This document shows positions 53,254 to 61,875 of a DNA stretch of 64,000 nt, in pieces. Positions within the stretch are counted from its first letter, which is position 1; every line of letters begins with the position of its first letter. Location: positions 62,001-126,000 of the forward strand of contig CAVUIK010000008.1 of assembly GCA_963741565.1 (NCBI GenBank), written 5' to 3'. The notes under the pieces are model-generated. The model was not told the origin of the DNA and made no database searches. It worked only from the letters and a program-made list of their open reading frames with translations. A program made the translations under genes and the position numbers. Origin of the DNA: Ga0077555 sp963741565. Its GTDB lineage: Bacteria > Pseudomonadota > Alphaproteobacteria > Rhizobiales > Hyphomicrobiaceae.

Positions 53254-53624
53254 AGATCATACACCGGGGATATTGACGTCGAGGGACGGCTGGGCAAACA
53301 ACTGACGACGAGGACACCGGGATGCGGGTTGACCGGAGACTGCTCGTCCGGGATTTCCACGCTGATTCGCCAGTCTTAGCCAACACACCGACCGACTGCA
53401 AGTGAGGCGAGGATTGTGGCGATGCAGCGGCAGCTTTCGCGAGGGTGTGCGATATCTGTAAAATGTCGAGAGGCCGCTCGGCGGGCAAGGCAGCACATCG
53501 AGAACCGAGCGGCCCGGCCCTTGCCGAGCGATTTCTGAGATGCTTTATGGCGTCAATCCCAACGTCGGCTGGCCCGCAGCACATCGGATCGGTCGGGAGC
53601 ATTGCAAGGATCTCTGGAGGACAG
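53254..53624. other. 371-base divergent intergenic region with scoA leader structure
   Basis: Between the starts of the AsmA gene and scoA. It contains the switch-like inverted repeats at 53472-53529 (listed separately), a ten-base direct repeat CAGCACATCG at 53491-53500 and 53577-53586, and the scoA ribosome site TGGAGGAC at 53616-53623. Short open frames here have no ribosome site and no conserved content. Confidence 0.5.
53472..53529 (+). promoter_or_regulatory. Possible alternative-pairing RNA leader of scoA
   Basis: Fold one: GGCCGCTCGG (53472-53481) with CCGAGCGGCC (53505-53514), a perfect ten-base stem. Fold two: GCTCG (53476-53480) plus GCAAGG (53485-53490), with four bulged bases between, against CCTTGCCGAGC (53519-53529), eleven pairs. 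The two folds compete for GCTCG. Alternatively stem one can coexist with the seven-base pairing GGCAAGG (53484-53490)/CCTTGCC (53519-53525) as an H-type pseudoknot. The structure ends 96 bases before the scoA ATG at 53625. Confidence 0.4.
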
Positions 53625-54326
53625 ATGGCGAACAAGGTTTTTCCGAGCGCCAAGGCAGCGCTCGACGGCATCGTCAAGGACGGCCAGACGATCGCGGTTG
53701 GCGGGTTCGGACTCTGCGGCATCCCGGAAGCCCTGATAGCGGCGCTTCGCGACACTGGCGTGAAGAACCTAACCGCTATTTCCAACAATGCCGGCGTTGA
53801 CGGCTTCGGCCTCGGCTTACTGCTGCAGACCCGCCAGATCAAGAAAATGATCTCGTCCTATGTCGGCGAGAACAAGGAGTTCGAGCGGCAGTTCCTGGCC
53901 GGCGAGCTGGAGCTCGACTTCACGCCCCAGGGCACGCTCGCCGAAAAGCTCAGGGCGGGTGGCGCCGGCATCCCGGCCTTCTACACGAAAACGGGGTACG
54001 GCACGGTCGTCGCCGACGGCAAACCGGTCGCCGAATTCGACGGGCAGAAGTACGTCCAGGAGCGCTCGCTGAAGGCCGATATCTCGCTGGTCAAAGCCTG
54101 GAAGGGCGATAAGGCGGGCAACCTCGTCTATCGGCTGACGGCGCGAAACTTCAATCCAGTGGTCGCAACCGCCGGTAAAACGACGATTGCGGAAGTCGAG
54201 CACCTCGTCGAGACCGGCGAACTCGATCCCGACCACATCCACACGCCCGGCATCTTCGTGCAGCGGATCATCCTGAACAGCACGCCGGAAAAGCGCATCG
54301 AGCAACGGACGGTCAGGAAGGCGTGA
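53625..54326 (+). CDS. scoA: CoA transferase subunit A (succinyl-CoA:3-ketoacid type)
   Basis: 233 residues from ATG 53625, with the near-perfect ribosome site TGGAGGAC. The family I CoA-transferase alpha fold is shown by IAVGGFGLCGIPEALI near residues 24-39 and by GYGTVVADGKPVAEFDGQKYV and AWKGDKAGNLVYR in the second half. With subunit B it moves CoA from succinyl-CoA to acetoacetate or a related keto acid, linking ketone-type substrates to the TCA cycle. It precedes scoB by 74 bases on the same strand. Confidence 0.93.
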   Translation: MANKVFPSAKAALDGIVKDGQTIAVGGFGLCGIPEALIAALRDTGVKNLTAISNNAGVDGFGLGLLLQTRQIKKMISSYVGENKEFERQFLAGELELDFTPQGTLAEKLRAGGAGIPAFYTKTGYGTVVADGKPVAEFDGQKYVQERSLKADISLVKAWKGDKAGNLVYRLTARNFNPVVATAGKTTIAEVEHLVETGELDPDHIHTPGIFVQRIILNSTPEKRIEQRTVRKA

Positions 54327-54400
54327 GTGGTCCGTCGGCAGACGTGACTCACTCCATCGCCCTCATTCTCGCTCATCCCGCTCAACAAGGAGAACCCCTA

Positions 54401-55039
54401 ATGGCCTGGACCCGTGAGCAGATGGCCGAACGCGCCGCCAAGGAGCTGTGCGACGGTTTCTACGTCAACCTCGGCATCGGCTTGCCGACGCTGGTTGCCA
54501 ACTACATTCCGAACGGCATGGACGTGATGCTGCAATCCGAGAACGGCTTGCTCGGTATTGGACCGTTCCCTTCGGAGAACGAGGTCGACCCTGATCTGAT
54601 CAATGCCGGCAAGCAGACGGTCACGACGATCAAGGGCTCGAGCTTCTTCTCGTCGGCGGATTCATTCGCCATGATCCGGGGCGGGCATATCAACCTCGCG
54701 ATCCTCGGCGCCATGCAGGTGTCCGAGACCGGCGATCTCGCCAATTGGATGATCCCCGGCAAGATGGTGAAAGGCATGGGCGGCGCGATGGATCTCGTCG
54801 CCGGCGTCGAGCGCGTCGTCGTGGTGATGGAGCACACGGCGAAGAAGAAGGACGGCTCGATCGACAAGAAGATCCTGCCGAAATGCTCGCTGCCGCTGAC
54901 CGGCGTCGGCGTCGTGAACATGATCATCACGGATCTCGCGGTGATGGAAGTGACCAAGGCCGGCCTCAAGGTGGTCGAGATGGCGCCCGGCGTCACGCCG
55001 GCCGAGCTGGCCGAAATGACGGGCGTGAAGCTGCACTGA
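54401..55039 (+). CDS. scoB: CoA transferase subunit B (succinyl-CoA:3-ketoacid type)
   Basis: 212 residues from ATG 54401, with CAAGGAGA seven bases upstream. The catalytic Glu lies in LQSENGLLGIGP near residues 46-57. The start MAWTREQMAERAAKEL, GLPTLVANYIPNG and the GAMQVSETGDLANWMIPGKMVKGMGGAMDL run are standard. It pairs with ScoA in a heterotetramer, cytosolic. The exact acyl acceptor may be acetoacetate or another 3-oxoacid. It is convergent with the SDR gene with 71 bases between the stops. Confidence 0.93.
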   Translation: MAWTREQMAERAAKELCDGFYVNLGIGLPTLVANYIPNGMDVMLQSENGLLGIGPFPSENEVDPDLINAGKQTVTTIKGSSFFSSADSFAMIRGGHINLAILGAMQVSETGDLANWMIPGKMVKGMGGAMDLVAGVERVVVVMEHTAKKKDGSIDKKILPKCSLPLTGVGVVNMIITDLAVMEVTKAGLKVVEMAPGVTPAELAEMTGVKLH

Positions 55040-55110
55040 GGCGTGGCACACGATTCATCGGTTGCTCCGCACTGACACGCCTGCATGACCCGACCTGCGG
55101 TTGGTCCGCC

Positions 55111-55884
55111 TCACCCCAAACTCAGGCCGCCATCGACGGCGATGGCCTGTCCCGTGATGTGGCGCGCGGCAGGCGACAGAAGAAAATCAATCAACGCGGC
55201 GATGTCTCCGGGCTCCGCGATCCGGCCGAGCGGAGTGGCCTCGGCCGCCTTGCGCCATCCGTCCGCCGCGAGCGCAGAATGGCCGCCATCCTTGCGCGTG
55301 TAACCGGGTACGACGGCATTGACCGTGACGCCGGATGGCGCGAGTTCGGCGGCGAGGGTGCGCATCAGCGCTTCGCCAGCTGCCTTGGCGGCAGCCGACG
55401 CCGGAAAGAGACCGCCCGGCACGAATCGGTGGGCGACGAACGACGACAAAAAGATGACACGTCCCTGCGGCGACGCGCGGAGCGCCGGGATAGCCGCCTG
55501 CGCCATCTCGAAGAAGGCGCCGGCCATAGCCGCGTGCGAGCGGTCGAGATCGGCGCGCGTCAACTCGGCGATGCCGCGCTTGTCTGCGAAACCCGCGTTC
55601 GAGACGAGTTGATCGAGCCGCCCGAACCGCTGCAGCGTCGCCGCAATCAGTTCCTGTCCGCGACCGGCCTCGGCCAGATCACCGGTCACGGTCGCGACCT
55701 CGCAACCGTGCTGGCGGGCGACCGCGGCCGTGGTTTCGAGGCGGGCTTTCGTCTCCTCGGTTGCGCCGCGTGTGTGCAGCATCAGCGCTCGGCGCGTCGG
55801 CGCGAGCTGGCGCACGGTGGCGGCCCCGATCCCGGACGCAGCACCGGTCACGAGTGTGACAATCGAACGTTCAGTCGCGGACAT
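55111..55884 (-). CDS. SDR family oxidoreductase with altered active site
   Basis: 257 residues from ATG 55884. The NAD(P)-binding GAASGIG is near residues 14-20 and the NAG motif is LVSNAGFADK. The active-site Ser is in LSSFVAHRF and Lys in AAAKAAGEAL, but the Tyr of the YxxxK motif is replaced by Ser (SAAAK). Length and C-terminal HITGQAIAVDGGLSLG are otherwise classical. Without the Tyr the normal proton donor is lost, so activity is doubtful or another residue substitutes. It is convergent with scoB and divergent from the EamA gene. Confidence 0.85.
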   Translation of the reverse strand: MSATERSIVTLVTGAASGIGAATVRQLAPTRRALMLHTRGATEETKARLETTAAVARQHGCEVATVTGDLAEAGRGQELIAATLQRFGRLDQLVSNAGFADKRGIAELTRADLDRSHAAMAGAFFEMAQAAIPALRASPQGRVIFLSSFVAHRFVPGGLFPASAAAKAAGEALMRTLAAELAPSGVTVNAVVPGYTRKDGGHSALAADGWRKAAEATPLGRIAEPGDIAALIDFLLSPAARHITGQAIAVDGGLSLG

Positions 55885-55989
55885 GGGTCGGCCTCGTCGG
55901 CTGGGGCTTCGCGCGCCAAACAGGTTGCCGATCCCGGCGCTTCCAGTAAAGAGTGACGTTGCCCGCGCGGGGCATTGGGGGAACGGCGA

Positions 55990-56892
55990 ATGGCAGCCGA
56001 CGGCACGAGCGCGGCACCACGCGTGCCAGGCGACTATACGTCGGGCGTCGTGCTCATTGTGCTTGGCACCGTGGCGTTCTCCAGCGCCGGCCTGTTCGTG
56101 CGCATTCTTGGCAAGGATGCCGCGACGACGCTGTTCTGGCGCGGTATTTTCACGGCGCTGGCGATCGTGGCCTTCATCGTCTGGCGCGAGCGCGAACGGA
56201 CCTTCGAAGCCTTCTGGCGCATCGGCCGGGCGGGTCTGTGGATCGCGGTGTTCCAGGCCGCCTCGATGGCGTGCTTTCTGACGTCGCTGCAGTATACGAC
56301 CGTCGCCAACAACTCGATCATCTTCGGCACCGGCCCGTTCATCACGGCAGGTCTCGCCTGGCTGCTGATCGGCGAACGGCCGACGCTGGCGACGCTGCTG
56401 TTCTCGGCCATTGCGCTGCTCGGCGCTGTCATCGTGATGGGTGGATCGTTCTCGATCGTCAATCCCAATCAGCTGATCGGCGACGGGCTCGCCGTGCTCA
56501 TGACGGTGGCGTTCGCGATCAAGACGGTTCTGATCCGCCAGCATCGCGACGTGCCGATGGTGCCGTCGGCGTGTCTCGGTGTGATGCTCGGCTCGCTCGG
56601 CGCGATCCCGTTCGTCGAGACTTGGACGCTCAGTCTCGGAGAGCTCGGCCTTTTCGCCCTGTTTGGATTCACGCAACAGGGCGCCGGGCTCATCCTCACG
56701 ACCATCGGCGTGCAGCGGGTGCCGGCGGCGCACAGCGCATTGCTGATGGCGCTCGACCTGCCGCTGGCGCCACTGTGGGTTTGGCTCGCGCTCGGCGAGC
56801 GGCCGGGCCCGCTGAGCCTGATCGGCGGTGCGATCGTGCTGGCCGCTATCCTCGGGCACATCCTGGTGACGACGCGCGCGCGGCGCGGGTGA
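55990..56892 (+). CDS. EamA/DMT family transporter
   Basis: 300 residues from ATG 55990; an upstream TTG at 55975 is possible. Ten hydrophobic helices in two EamA halves, the first from VVLIVLGTVAFSSAGLFVRI and the second near LIGDGLAVLMTVAFAIKTVLI. NNSIIFGTGPFITAGLAWLLIGERP and VPAAHSALLMALDLPLAPLWVWLALGERP are the conserved ends of the halves. An exporter of the inner membrane with no known substrate. It is convergent with panC, with seven bases between the stops. Confidence 0.88.
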   Translation: MAADGTSAAPRVPGDYTSGVVLIVLGTVAFSSAGLFVRILGKDAATTLFWRGIFTALAIVAFIVWRERERTFEAFWRIGRAGLWIAVFQAASMACFLTSLQYTTVANNSIIFGTGPFITAGLAWLLIGERPTLATLLFSAIALLGAVIVMGGSFSIVNPNQLIGDGLAVLMTVAFAIKTVLIRQHRDVPMVPSACLGVMLGSLGAIPFVETWTLSLGELGLFALFGFTQQGAGLILTTIGVQRVPAAHSALLMALDLPLAPLWVWLALGERPGPLSLIGGAIVLAAILGHILVTTRARRG

Positions 56893-56899
56893 TGTGCGA

Positions 56900-57763
56900 T
56901 CAGGCGCCGGGGACGGCGACGTTGTCGATGAGGCGGGTTTTGCCGAGCCAGGCGGCGGCGAGCACGCGGCCGGGGCGGCCCGTCTTGCGGTCCCAGGGCT
57001 TCAAAGTTTCGGCATCGCGGACTGCGACGTAGTCGATCTGGCGGAAGCCGGCGGCGGTCAGGGCCTTCTCGCCGTCCGCGATTGCCTTCTCGACGCCACG
57101 GCCTTTGGCGGCAGCGTCAGCAACCGTATTGATGACATGGTGAATGGTTATGGCGCGGGCCCGCTCGTCGGCCGAGAGGTAGCGGTTGCGCGACGACATC
57201 GCGAGGCCATCAGGCTCGCGGACCGTCGGAACGCCGACGATCTCGATCGGCAAGTTCAAGTCGCGCACGATCTGCCGGATCACGCAGAGTTGCTGATAAT
57301 CCTTCTCGCCGAACATGGCGACGTCGGCCTCAGTCTGGGAGAAAAGCTTGCTGCACACGGTCGCGACGCCACCAAAAAAGTGCGGCCGAAAATCGGTCTC
57401 GAGCCCCTCCGCGGCACCCGCCGGAATGATCTTGGTGGCATAGCCTTCTGGGTACATCTCGGACTTGCCCGGAGCCCACACCAGATCGCAATCGACCGAA
57501 CGCAACTTAGCGAGATCATCCTCGAAGGTGCGTGGATACTTGTCGAAATCCTCGGTCGGAGCAAACTGCGCGGGGTTGACGAAGATCGACGTGATCGCGT
57601 GATCGCAGCGTTGCAAGGCCAGGCGAACCAGCTCCAGATGGCCCGCATGAAGCGCACCCATGGTCGGAATGACCGCCACCGTCTCACCGGCCTTGTGCCA
57701 GCGTGCGACGCGCTTTCTCAGATCCGCGACCGTCTCACTGACGGCAACCTTGCGACCGGACAC
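56900..57763 (-). CDS. panC: Pantothenate synthetase
   Basis: 287 residues. It joins pantoate and beta-alanine with ATP to give pantothenate, the CoA precursor, in the cytosol. The HIGH-like motif is in PTMGALHAGHLELV near residues 33-46, then VNPAQFAPTEDFDKYPR, HFFGGVATVCSKLF and the KMSKS-like SSRNRYLS near residue 190. panB is not adjacent. It is divergent from putA across 209 bases. Confidence 0.95.
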   Translation of the reverse strand: MSGRKVAVSETVADLRKRVARWHKAGETVAVIPTMGALHAGHLELVRLALQRCDHAITSIFVNPAQFAPTEDFDKYPRTFEDDLAKLRSVDCDLVWAPGKSEMYPEGYATKIIPAGAAEGLETDFRPHFFGGVATVCSKLFSQTEADVAMFGEKDYQQLCVIRQIVRDLNLPIEIVGVPTVREPDGLAMSSRNRYLSADERARAITIHHVINTVADAAAKGRGVEKAIADGEKALTAAGFRQIDYVAVRDAETLKPWDRKTGRPGRVLAAAWLGKTRLIDNVAVPGA

Positions 57764-57877
57764 GTCGTGCTCCTGAAGGCTCGAACAAAATGGGCGGCTC
57801 AGCCGAACAGATGCCGCTCCGTCCGGTCTCAGTCAAGCGGTGCGATGTCGGCAGAGCAACCGGCCGGCCCGCACCGT

Positions 57878-57929
57878 CCCTGATCTTCGTCAGGGTACAA
57901 GGCGGGCGCAATCTGGTAAACGTGCGCCC
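57878..57929 (+). promoter_or_regulatory. Two tandem stem-loops in the putA leader
   Basis: CCCTGA (57878-57883) pairs with TCAGGG (57890-57895) around TCTTCG. Eight bases further, GGGCGCA (57904-57910) pairs with TGCGCCC (57923-57929) around twelve bases. The second ends 43 bases before the putA ATG. They could be operators for a PutR-like regulator or RNA leader hairpins. No T-run follows either. Confidence 0.35.
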
Positions 57930-57972
57930 AGTGCATATGAGTCGACCGCGAGCCTCATTTGGAGGACCAACT

Positions 57973-60900
57973 ATGTCGGCGCCGAACCCAAAGCATCGCC
58001 CCGCGCCACGCGTCGATCCGACGCCCCGCGATGAGATCGCCAGCTATCACCTGATCGACGAGAGTCGCCTCGTCGGCGGCCTGATCGAGCGCGCGGTCTA
58101 TACGTCCGACGAGCGCCGCCGCATCGGCGAGATCGCCACGCGCCTCGTCGAGGCCATCCGGCGGGACCGCGGCAAGCACGGCGGCATGGACGTGTTTCTG
58201 CACGAATACGGCCTTTCGTCGGAGGAAGGCGTCATCCTGATGTGCCTCGCGGAGGCGCTGCTGCGCATTCCCGACGCGGATACCGCCGACGCGCTGATCG
58301 CCGAGAAGATCGGCGGCGGGCAGTGGGACCGGCACATGGGTGCCTCCGACAGCCTGCTGGTCAACGCCTCGACGTGGGGACTAATGCTGACGGGCCAAGT
58401 CGTCCGGTTGGGGCAGGCCAAGGGTGCGGGACCGCTGAGCGCGGTCAAGCGCATGGTCAGCCGGTCGGGTGAGCCGGTGATTCGCCAGGCTCTGCGGCAG
58501 GCCATGCGCATCATGGGCGACCAGTTCGTGCTGGGCCGGACCATCGAGGAGGCGATCGGCCGGGCGGCTGCGGCCGAGAAGCGCGGAACGCGCTTTTCCT
58601 ACGACATGCTGGGCGAGGGCGCCCGCACCGCCCGGGACGCGGATCGCTATTTCGACCGCTATCGGAGCGCCATCGAGGCGGTTGGAAAATCGGCAGGTGG
58701 CTTCAACGACGTGCATCCCGACGCACTGATGCAGCGGCCCGGACTTTCGGTGAAGCTGTCCGCGATCCACCCGCGTTTCGAGCCAGGCAAAGAGGAGCGC
58801 CTGGCGCGCGAGCTGGCGCCGCGGCTGCTCGAGCTGGCAAAGCTGGCTCGCGCCAACGGAGTCTCGCTGACCGTCGACGCAGAGGAACAGGATCGGCTCG
58901 ACCTGACCCTCGACATATTCGCTCAGGTGTTCTTTGATCCCGCCCTCGACCGCTGGACGGGCTTCGGCCTTGCCGTGCAGACCTATGGCCGCCGCGCCAT
59001 TCCGGTATTGCGCTGGCTGAAGCGTATCTCCGATCGCGCCGCCAAGCGGATCCCCGTGCGTCTCGTCAAGGGCGCCTACTGGGACAGCGAGATCAAATGG
59101 GCGCAGGAGCGCGGCCTCGCGGACTATCCGGTTTTCACCGACAAACTGCACACCGACGTCTCGTACCTGGCGGCGATGCGGTTCCTGCTCTCCGATCCGC
59201 AGGCGTTCTATCCCCAGTTCGCCACGCACAATGCCCATACCGTCGCCTCGGCGGCCATTGCCGGCGGCAACCGGCCGTTCGAATTTCAGCGGCTGCACGG
59301 CATGGGCGAGGCGCTCTATGACGCGGTGAGCGAGGGACAGCACGCGCGCGCGGTTCGCGTCTATGCGCCGGTCGGCGGACATGAGGATCTCCTCGCCTAT
59401 CTGGTGCGCCGCCTGCTGGAGAACGGCGCCAACACGAGTTTCGTGCGCCGGCTCGCTGACGATGCAGCGCCCGTAGCCGAGATCGTGCGCGACCCGGTGC
59501 ATGTGGCCGAGGAGCGCTGGCAGGCCCAGACACTCGGCGATGGCGCGCTGGTGCGCCCAGCCGATATTCTCGGCCCCGGACGTCGCAACAGCGCGGGTCT
59601 TGCCCTTTCCGAGACCACGGTCCGGATGCCGCTCGTCGCGCAGATGGCGGCCGAGCTTGCCAATGGGTTCGCCATCGGTCCGATCGTGAATGGCCGCGTG
59701 ATCACGGCTGGGGCGCCGGCCCGCCTCATTTCCTGCCCGCATGACCGGCGCGAGCGGCTCGGCACCGTCGTCGATGCGACGCCTGAAGCAATCGACGAGG
59801 CCATCAAGGCAGCCGAGGCGGCGACACACCGATGGGACCGGATTGGCGGCACCAAGCGCGCGGAAATGCTGGACGCGGCCGCTGATCTCTTCGAGCGCAA
59901 CCGGGCCCGGCTGATGGCGGTTGTCGTGCGCGAAGCCGGCAAAACGCTGGAGACCGCCCAGGGCGATGTCCGCGAAGCCGTCGATTTCCTGCGCTACTAT
60001 GCGGCCGAGGCGCGCCGCCTGTTTGCCGGCCCGGTGCGATTGCCGGGCCCAACCGGGGAACGCAACACGCTGGAGCTGCGGGCACGTGGGCCCTTCGCCT
60101 GTATTGCACCTTGGAACTTCCCGCTGGCGATCTTTACCGGACAGGTGGCGGCCGCCTTGGCCGCGGGCAATACCGTGCTGGCAAAGCCCGCCGGTCAGAC
60201 GCCAATTACCGGCTTTATTGCCGTCGAGCTGATGCATGCCGCAGGCATCCCGAAGGATGTGCTGCATCTGCTGCCGGGCGACGGCGGCGTTGGCCGCGCG
60301 CTGGTCAGCGATCCCCGCATCAAGGGGATCGCGTTCACCGGCTCCAATGCGACAGCATGGGCAATCCAGAAGGGGCTGGCGGAACGCCGCGCCGAGATCA
60401 TCCCGTTCATTGCGGAGACCGGCGGCATCAACGCGATGATCGCGGATTCCAGCGCGCTGCCCGAGCAGGTGGTTCGCGACGCAGTGCGATCGGCCTTCGA
60501 CTCGGCGGGCCAGCGCTGTTCGGCCGCGCGCGTGCTGTTCCTCCAGGACGATATTGCCGATGAGACCATCGCCATGCTGACCGGCGCGATCGCCGCCCTC
60601 GATATCGGCGATCCGCTCGACTACGCCACCGATATCGGCCCCGTGATCGACAACACGGCGCAGGACATGCTCGAGGCGCACAAGGTGAAGATGGAGCGCG
60701 AGCACAAGAAGCTGTTCGATGCGACGCTGCCGCCGGCTTGCCGCGTCGGAACCTATGTGACACCGGCTGCCTTCGAGATTCCACGCCTCTCGGTTCTCGA
60801 TCGCGAGGTGTTCGGGCCGATCCTCCATGTCGTGCGTTTCGAGGGCGGCCACCTCGACAAGGTGATCGCGGCGATCAATGCGTCGCGCTTCGGTTTGACG

Positions 60901-61158
60901 CTCGGTCTGCACAGCCGCATCGCGGGCGTGGCCGACACCGTCGCCGAGCATGCGCGAGTCGGCAATCTCTACGTCAACCGCAACCAGATCGGTGCCGTCG
61001 TCGGCGTGCAACCATTTGGTGGTGAGGGACTTTCAGGCACCGGCCCGAAGGCGGGCGGCCCAAACTACCTCGCGCGTTTTGCAACCGAGCGCGTGCGGAC
61101 GACCGACATCACCGCAACGGGTGGGAACGTCGAGCTGCTGGGATTGCCACGCACGTGA
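57973..61158 (+). CDS. putA: Bifunctional proline dehydrogenase/L-glutamate-5-semialdehyde dehydrogenase
   Basis: 1061 residues from ATG 57973, with GGAGGACC just upstream. The N-terminal FAD domain oxidises proline: TVDAEEQDRLDLTLDIF, RLVKGAYWDSEIKWAQ near residue 364, ATHNAHTVASA and HGMGEALYD. The C-terminal NAD aldehyde dehydrogenase half has PWNFPLAIFTGQVAAALAAGNT, Glu in AETGGINAM near residue 814 and catalytic Cys in GQRCSA near residue 847. There is no DNA-binding ribbon-helix-helix domain, so it is not its own repressor. It converts proline to glutamate with electrons to the membrane quinone pool. Confidence 0.96.
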   Translation: MSAPNPKHRPAPRVDPTPRDEIASYHLIDESRLVGGLIERAVYTSDERRRIGEIATRLVEAIRRDRGKHGGMDVFLHEYGLSSEEGVILMCLAEALLRIPDADTADALIAEKIGGGQWDRHMGASDSLLVNASTWGLMLTGQVVRLGQAKGAGPLSAVKRMVSRSGEPVIRQALRQAMRIMGDQFVLGRTIEEAIGRAAAAEKRGTRFSYDMLGEGARTARDADRYFDRYRSAIEAVGKSAGGFNDVHPDALMQRPGLSVKLSAIHPRFEPGKEERLARELAPRLLELAKLARANGVSLTVDAEEQDRLDLTLDIFAQVFFDPALDRWTGFGLAVQTYGRRAIPVLRWLKRISDRAAKRIPVRLVKGAYWDSEIKWAQERGLADYPVFTDKLHTDVSYLAAMRFLLSDPQAFYPQFATHNAHTVASAAIAGGNRPFEFQRLHGMGEALYDAVSEGQHARAVRVYAPVGGHEDLLAYLVRRLLENGANTSFVRRLADDAAPVAEIVRDPVHVAEERWQAQTLGDGALVRPADILGPGRRNSAGLALSETTVRMPLVAQMAAELANGFAIGPIVNGRVITAGAPARLISCPHDRRERLGTVVDATPEAIDEAIKAAEAATHRWDRIGGTKRAEMLDAAADLFERNRARLMAVVVREAGKTLETAQGDVREAVDFLRYYAAEARRLFAGPVRLPGPTGERNTLELRARGPFACIAPWNFPLAIFTGQVAAALAAGNTVLAKPAGQTPITGFIAVELMHAAGIPKDVLHLLPGDGGVGRALVSDPRIKGIAFTGSNATAWAIQKGLAERRAEIIPFIAETGGINAMIADSSALPEQVVRDAVRSAFDSAGQRCSAARVLFLQDDIADETIAMLTGAIAALDIGDPLDYATDIGPVIDNTAQDMLEAHKVKMEREHKKLFDATLPPACRVGTYVTPAAFEIPRLSVLDREVFGPILHVVRFEGGHLDKVIAAINASRFGLTLGLHSRIAGVADTVAEHARVGNLYVNRNQIGAVVGVQPFGGEGLSGTGPKAGGPNYLARFATERVRTTDITATGGNVELLGLPRT

Positions 61159-61532
61159 CTATGGGGCGCCGATTTGCGCTGGTGATTCGTGACAGTTTTA
61201 CTACAAGCGAAACTTGAGTTCGATTTAACCCTTGCGCGCATTCACAGGGCGGTTGCGAAACGACATAGCAACTATATGACGACGCAAGAAAATTAAAGCC
61301 TCGCCCGCCGCGCGGCGCACGTTGCAAATGAAACACATCAGTTTCAATGCATCGACGGATAGTCAGCCGTCCCGAGCATAATGCAGGTATCATTTGATCC
61401 TGGCGCTCGACGGCAGAGGGCAATTTGCCGGCGGGTTCCGGATCGTACGTGCGGGGCGGTCAGCAGTCACGAAAGTGGCTGCTGACTGTGCGCCCGCGAA
61501 CAGTGTGGTGTTGTGTTGCGGGACACAGAGTC
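61159..61532. other. 374-base non-coding stretch after putA
   Basis: It holds a dyad at 61324-61350: TGAAAC (61329-61334) and GTTTCA (61341-61346) around ACATCA, extended by GCA (61324-61326) and TGC (61348-61350). A weaker pair GTTGC/GCAAC lies at 61252-61272. No T-run marks a putA terminator. The segment is less GC-rich than its surroundings. Confidence 0.4.
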
Positions 61533-61721
61533 ATGTCTTTCCACGATAGGCACGTCGTTGCCTTGATCGAGCTGATGGCCATCAAGCCGCCAGTGTTTCT
61601 CCCTCCCTGCTACCTGTCGATCGCCGTCGCGATGCGCGAGCAGGGATTGGCCACGATCCAGCAGGATTGCTGGTATCCGACGGCGTTGGGCTTGATGCAC
61701 GCGGGCCGGTCTCTGCACTGA
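61533..61721 (+). CDS. Small hypothetical protein
   Basis: 62 residues if started at ATG 61533; the frame is open upstream to 61425 without support. The central part (LIELMAIKPPVFLPPCYLSIAVAMREQGLATI) is hydrophobic-amphipathic, and the C-terminal WYPTALGLMHAG is reminiscent of small helix-turn-helix-like proteins, but I cannot assign a family. Ribosome site is poor. It could be chance. Confidence 0.35.
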   Translation: MSFHDRHVVALIELMAIKPPVFLPPCYLSIAVAMREQGLATIQQDCWYPTALGLMHAGRSLH

Positions 61722-61875
61722 CCCCGCGGGGTTGAGTGCGGGGCTGATCGCCAAAATCGCGGAGCCGCGGGCGATCCCAGTCCGCGCTGGATCAAGCACG
61801 CTCTTGGTGACTCTCGCGCTTGGTCACCGGGGGCGACCGCTGCTAGGCTCTGCGAGAGCTCGAGGAGACATGCGC

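Noticed and set aside
53472..53529. SAM-II or other known riboswitch
   Set aside because: The pseudoknot topology is similar, but the conserved core bases of SAM-II, SAH or SAM-V motifs are not present and the downstream gene is not a methionine gene.
58381..61011. An 876-residue minus-strand open frame opposite putA
   Set aside because: It is fully antisense to PutA, whose active-site residues are intact, and is rich in Arg/Gly/His.
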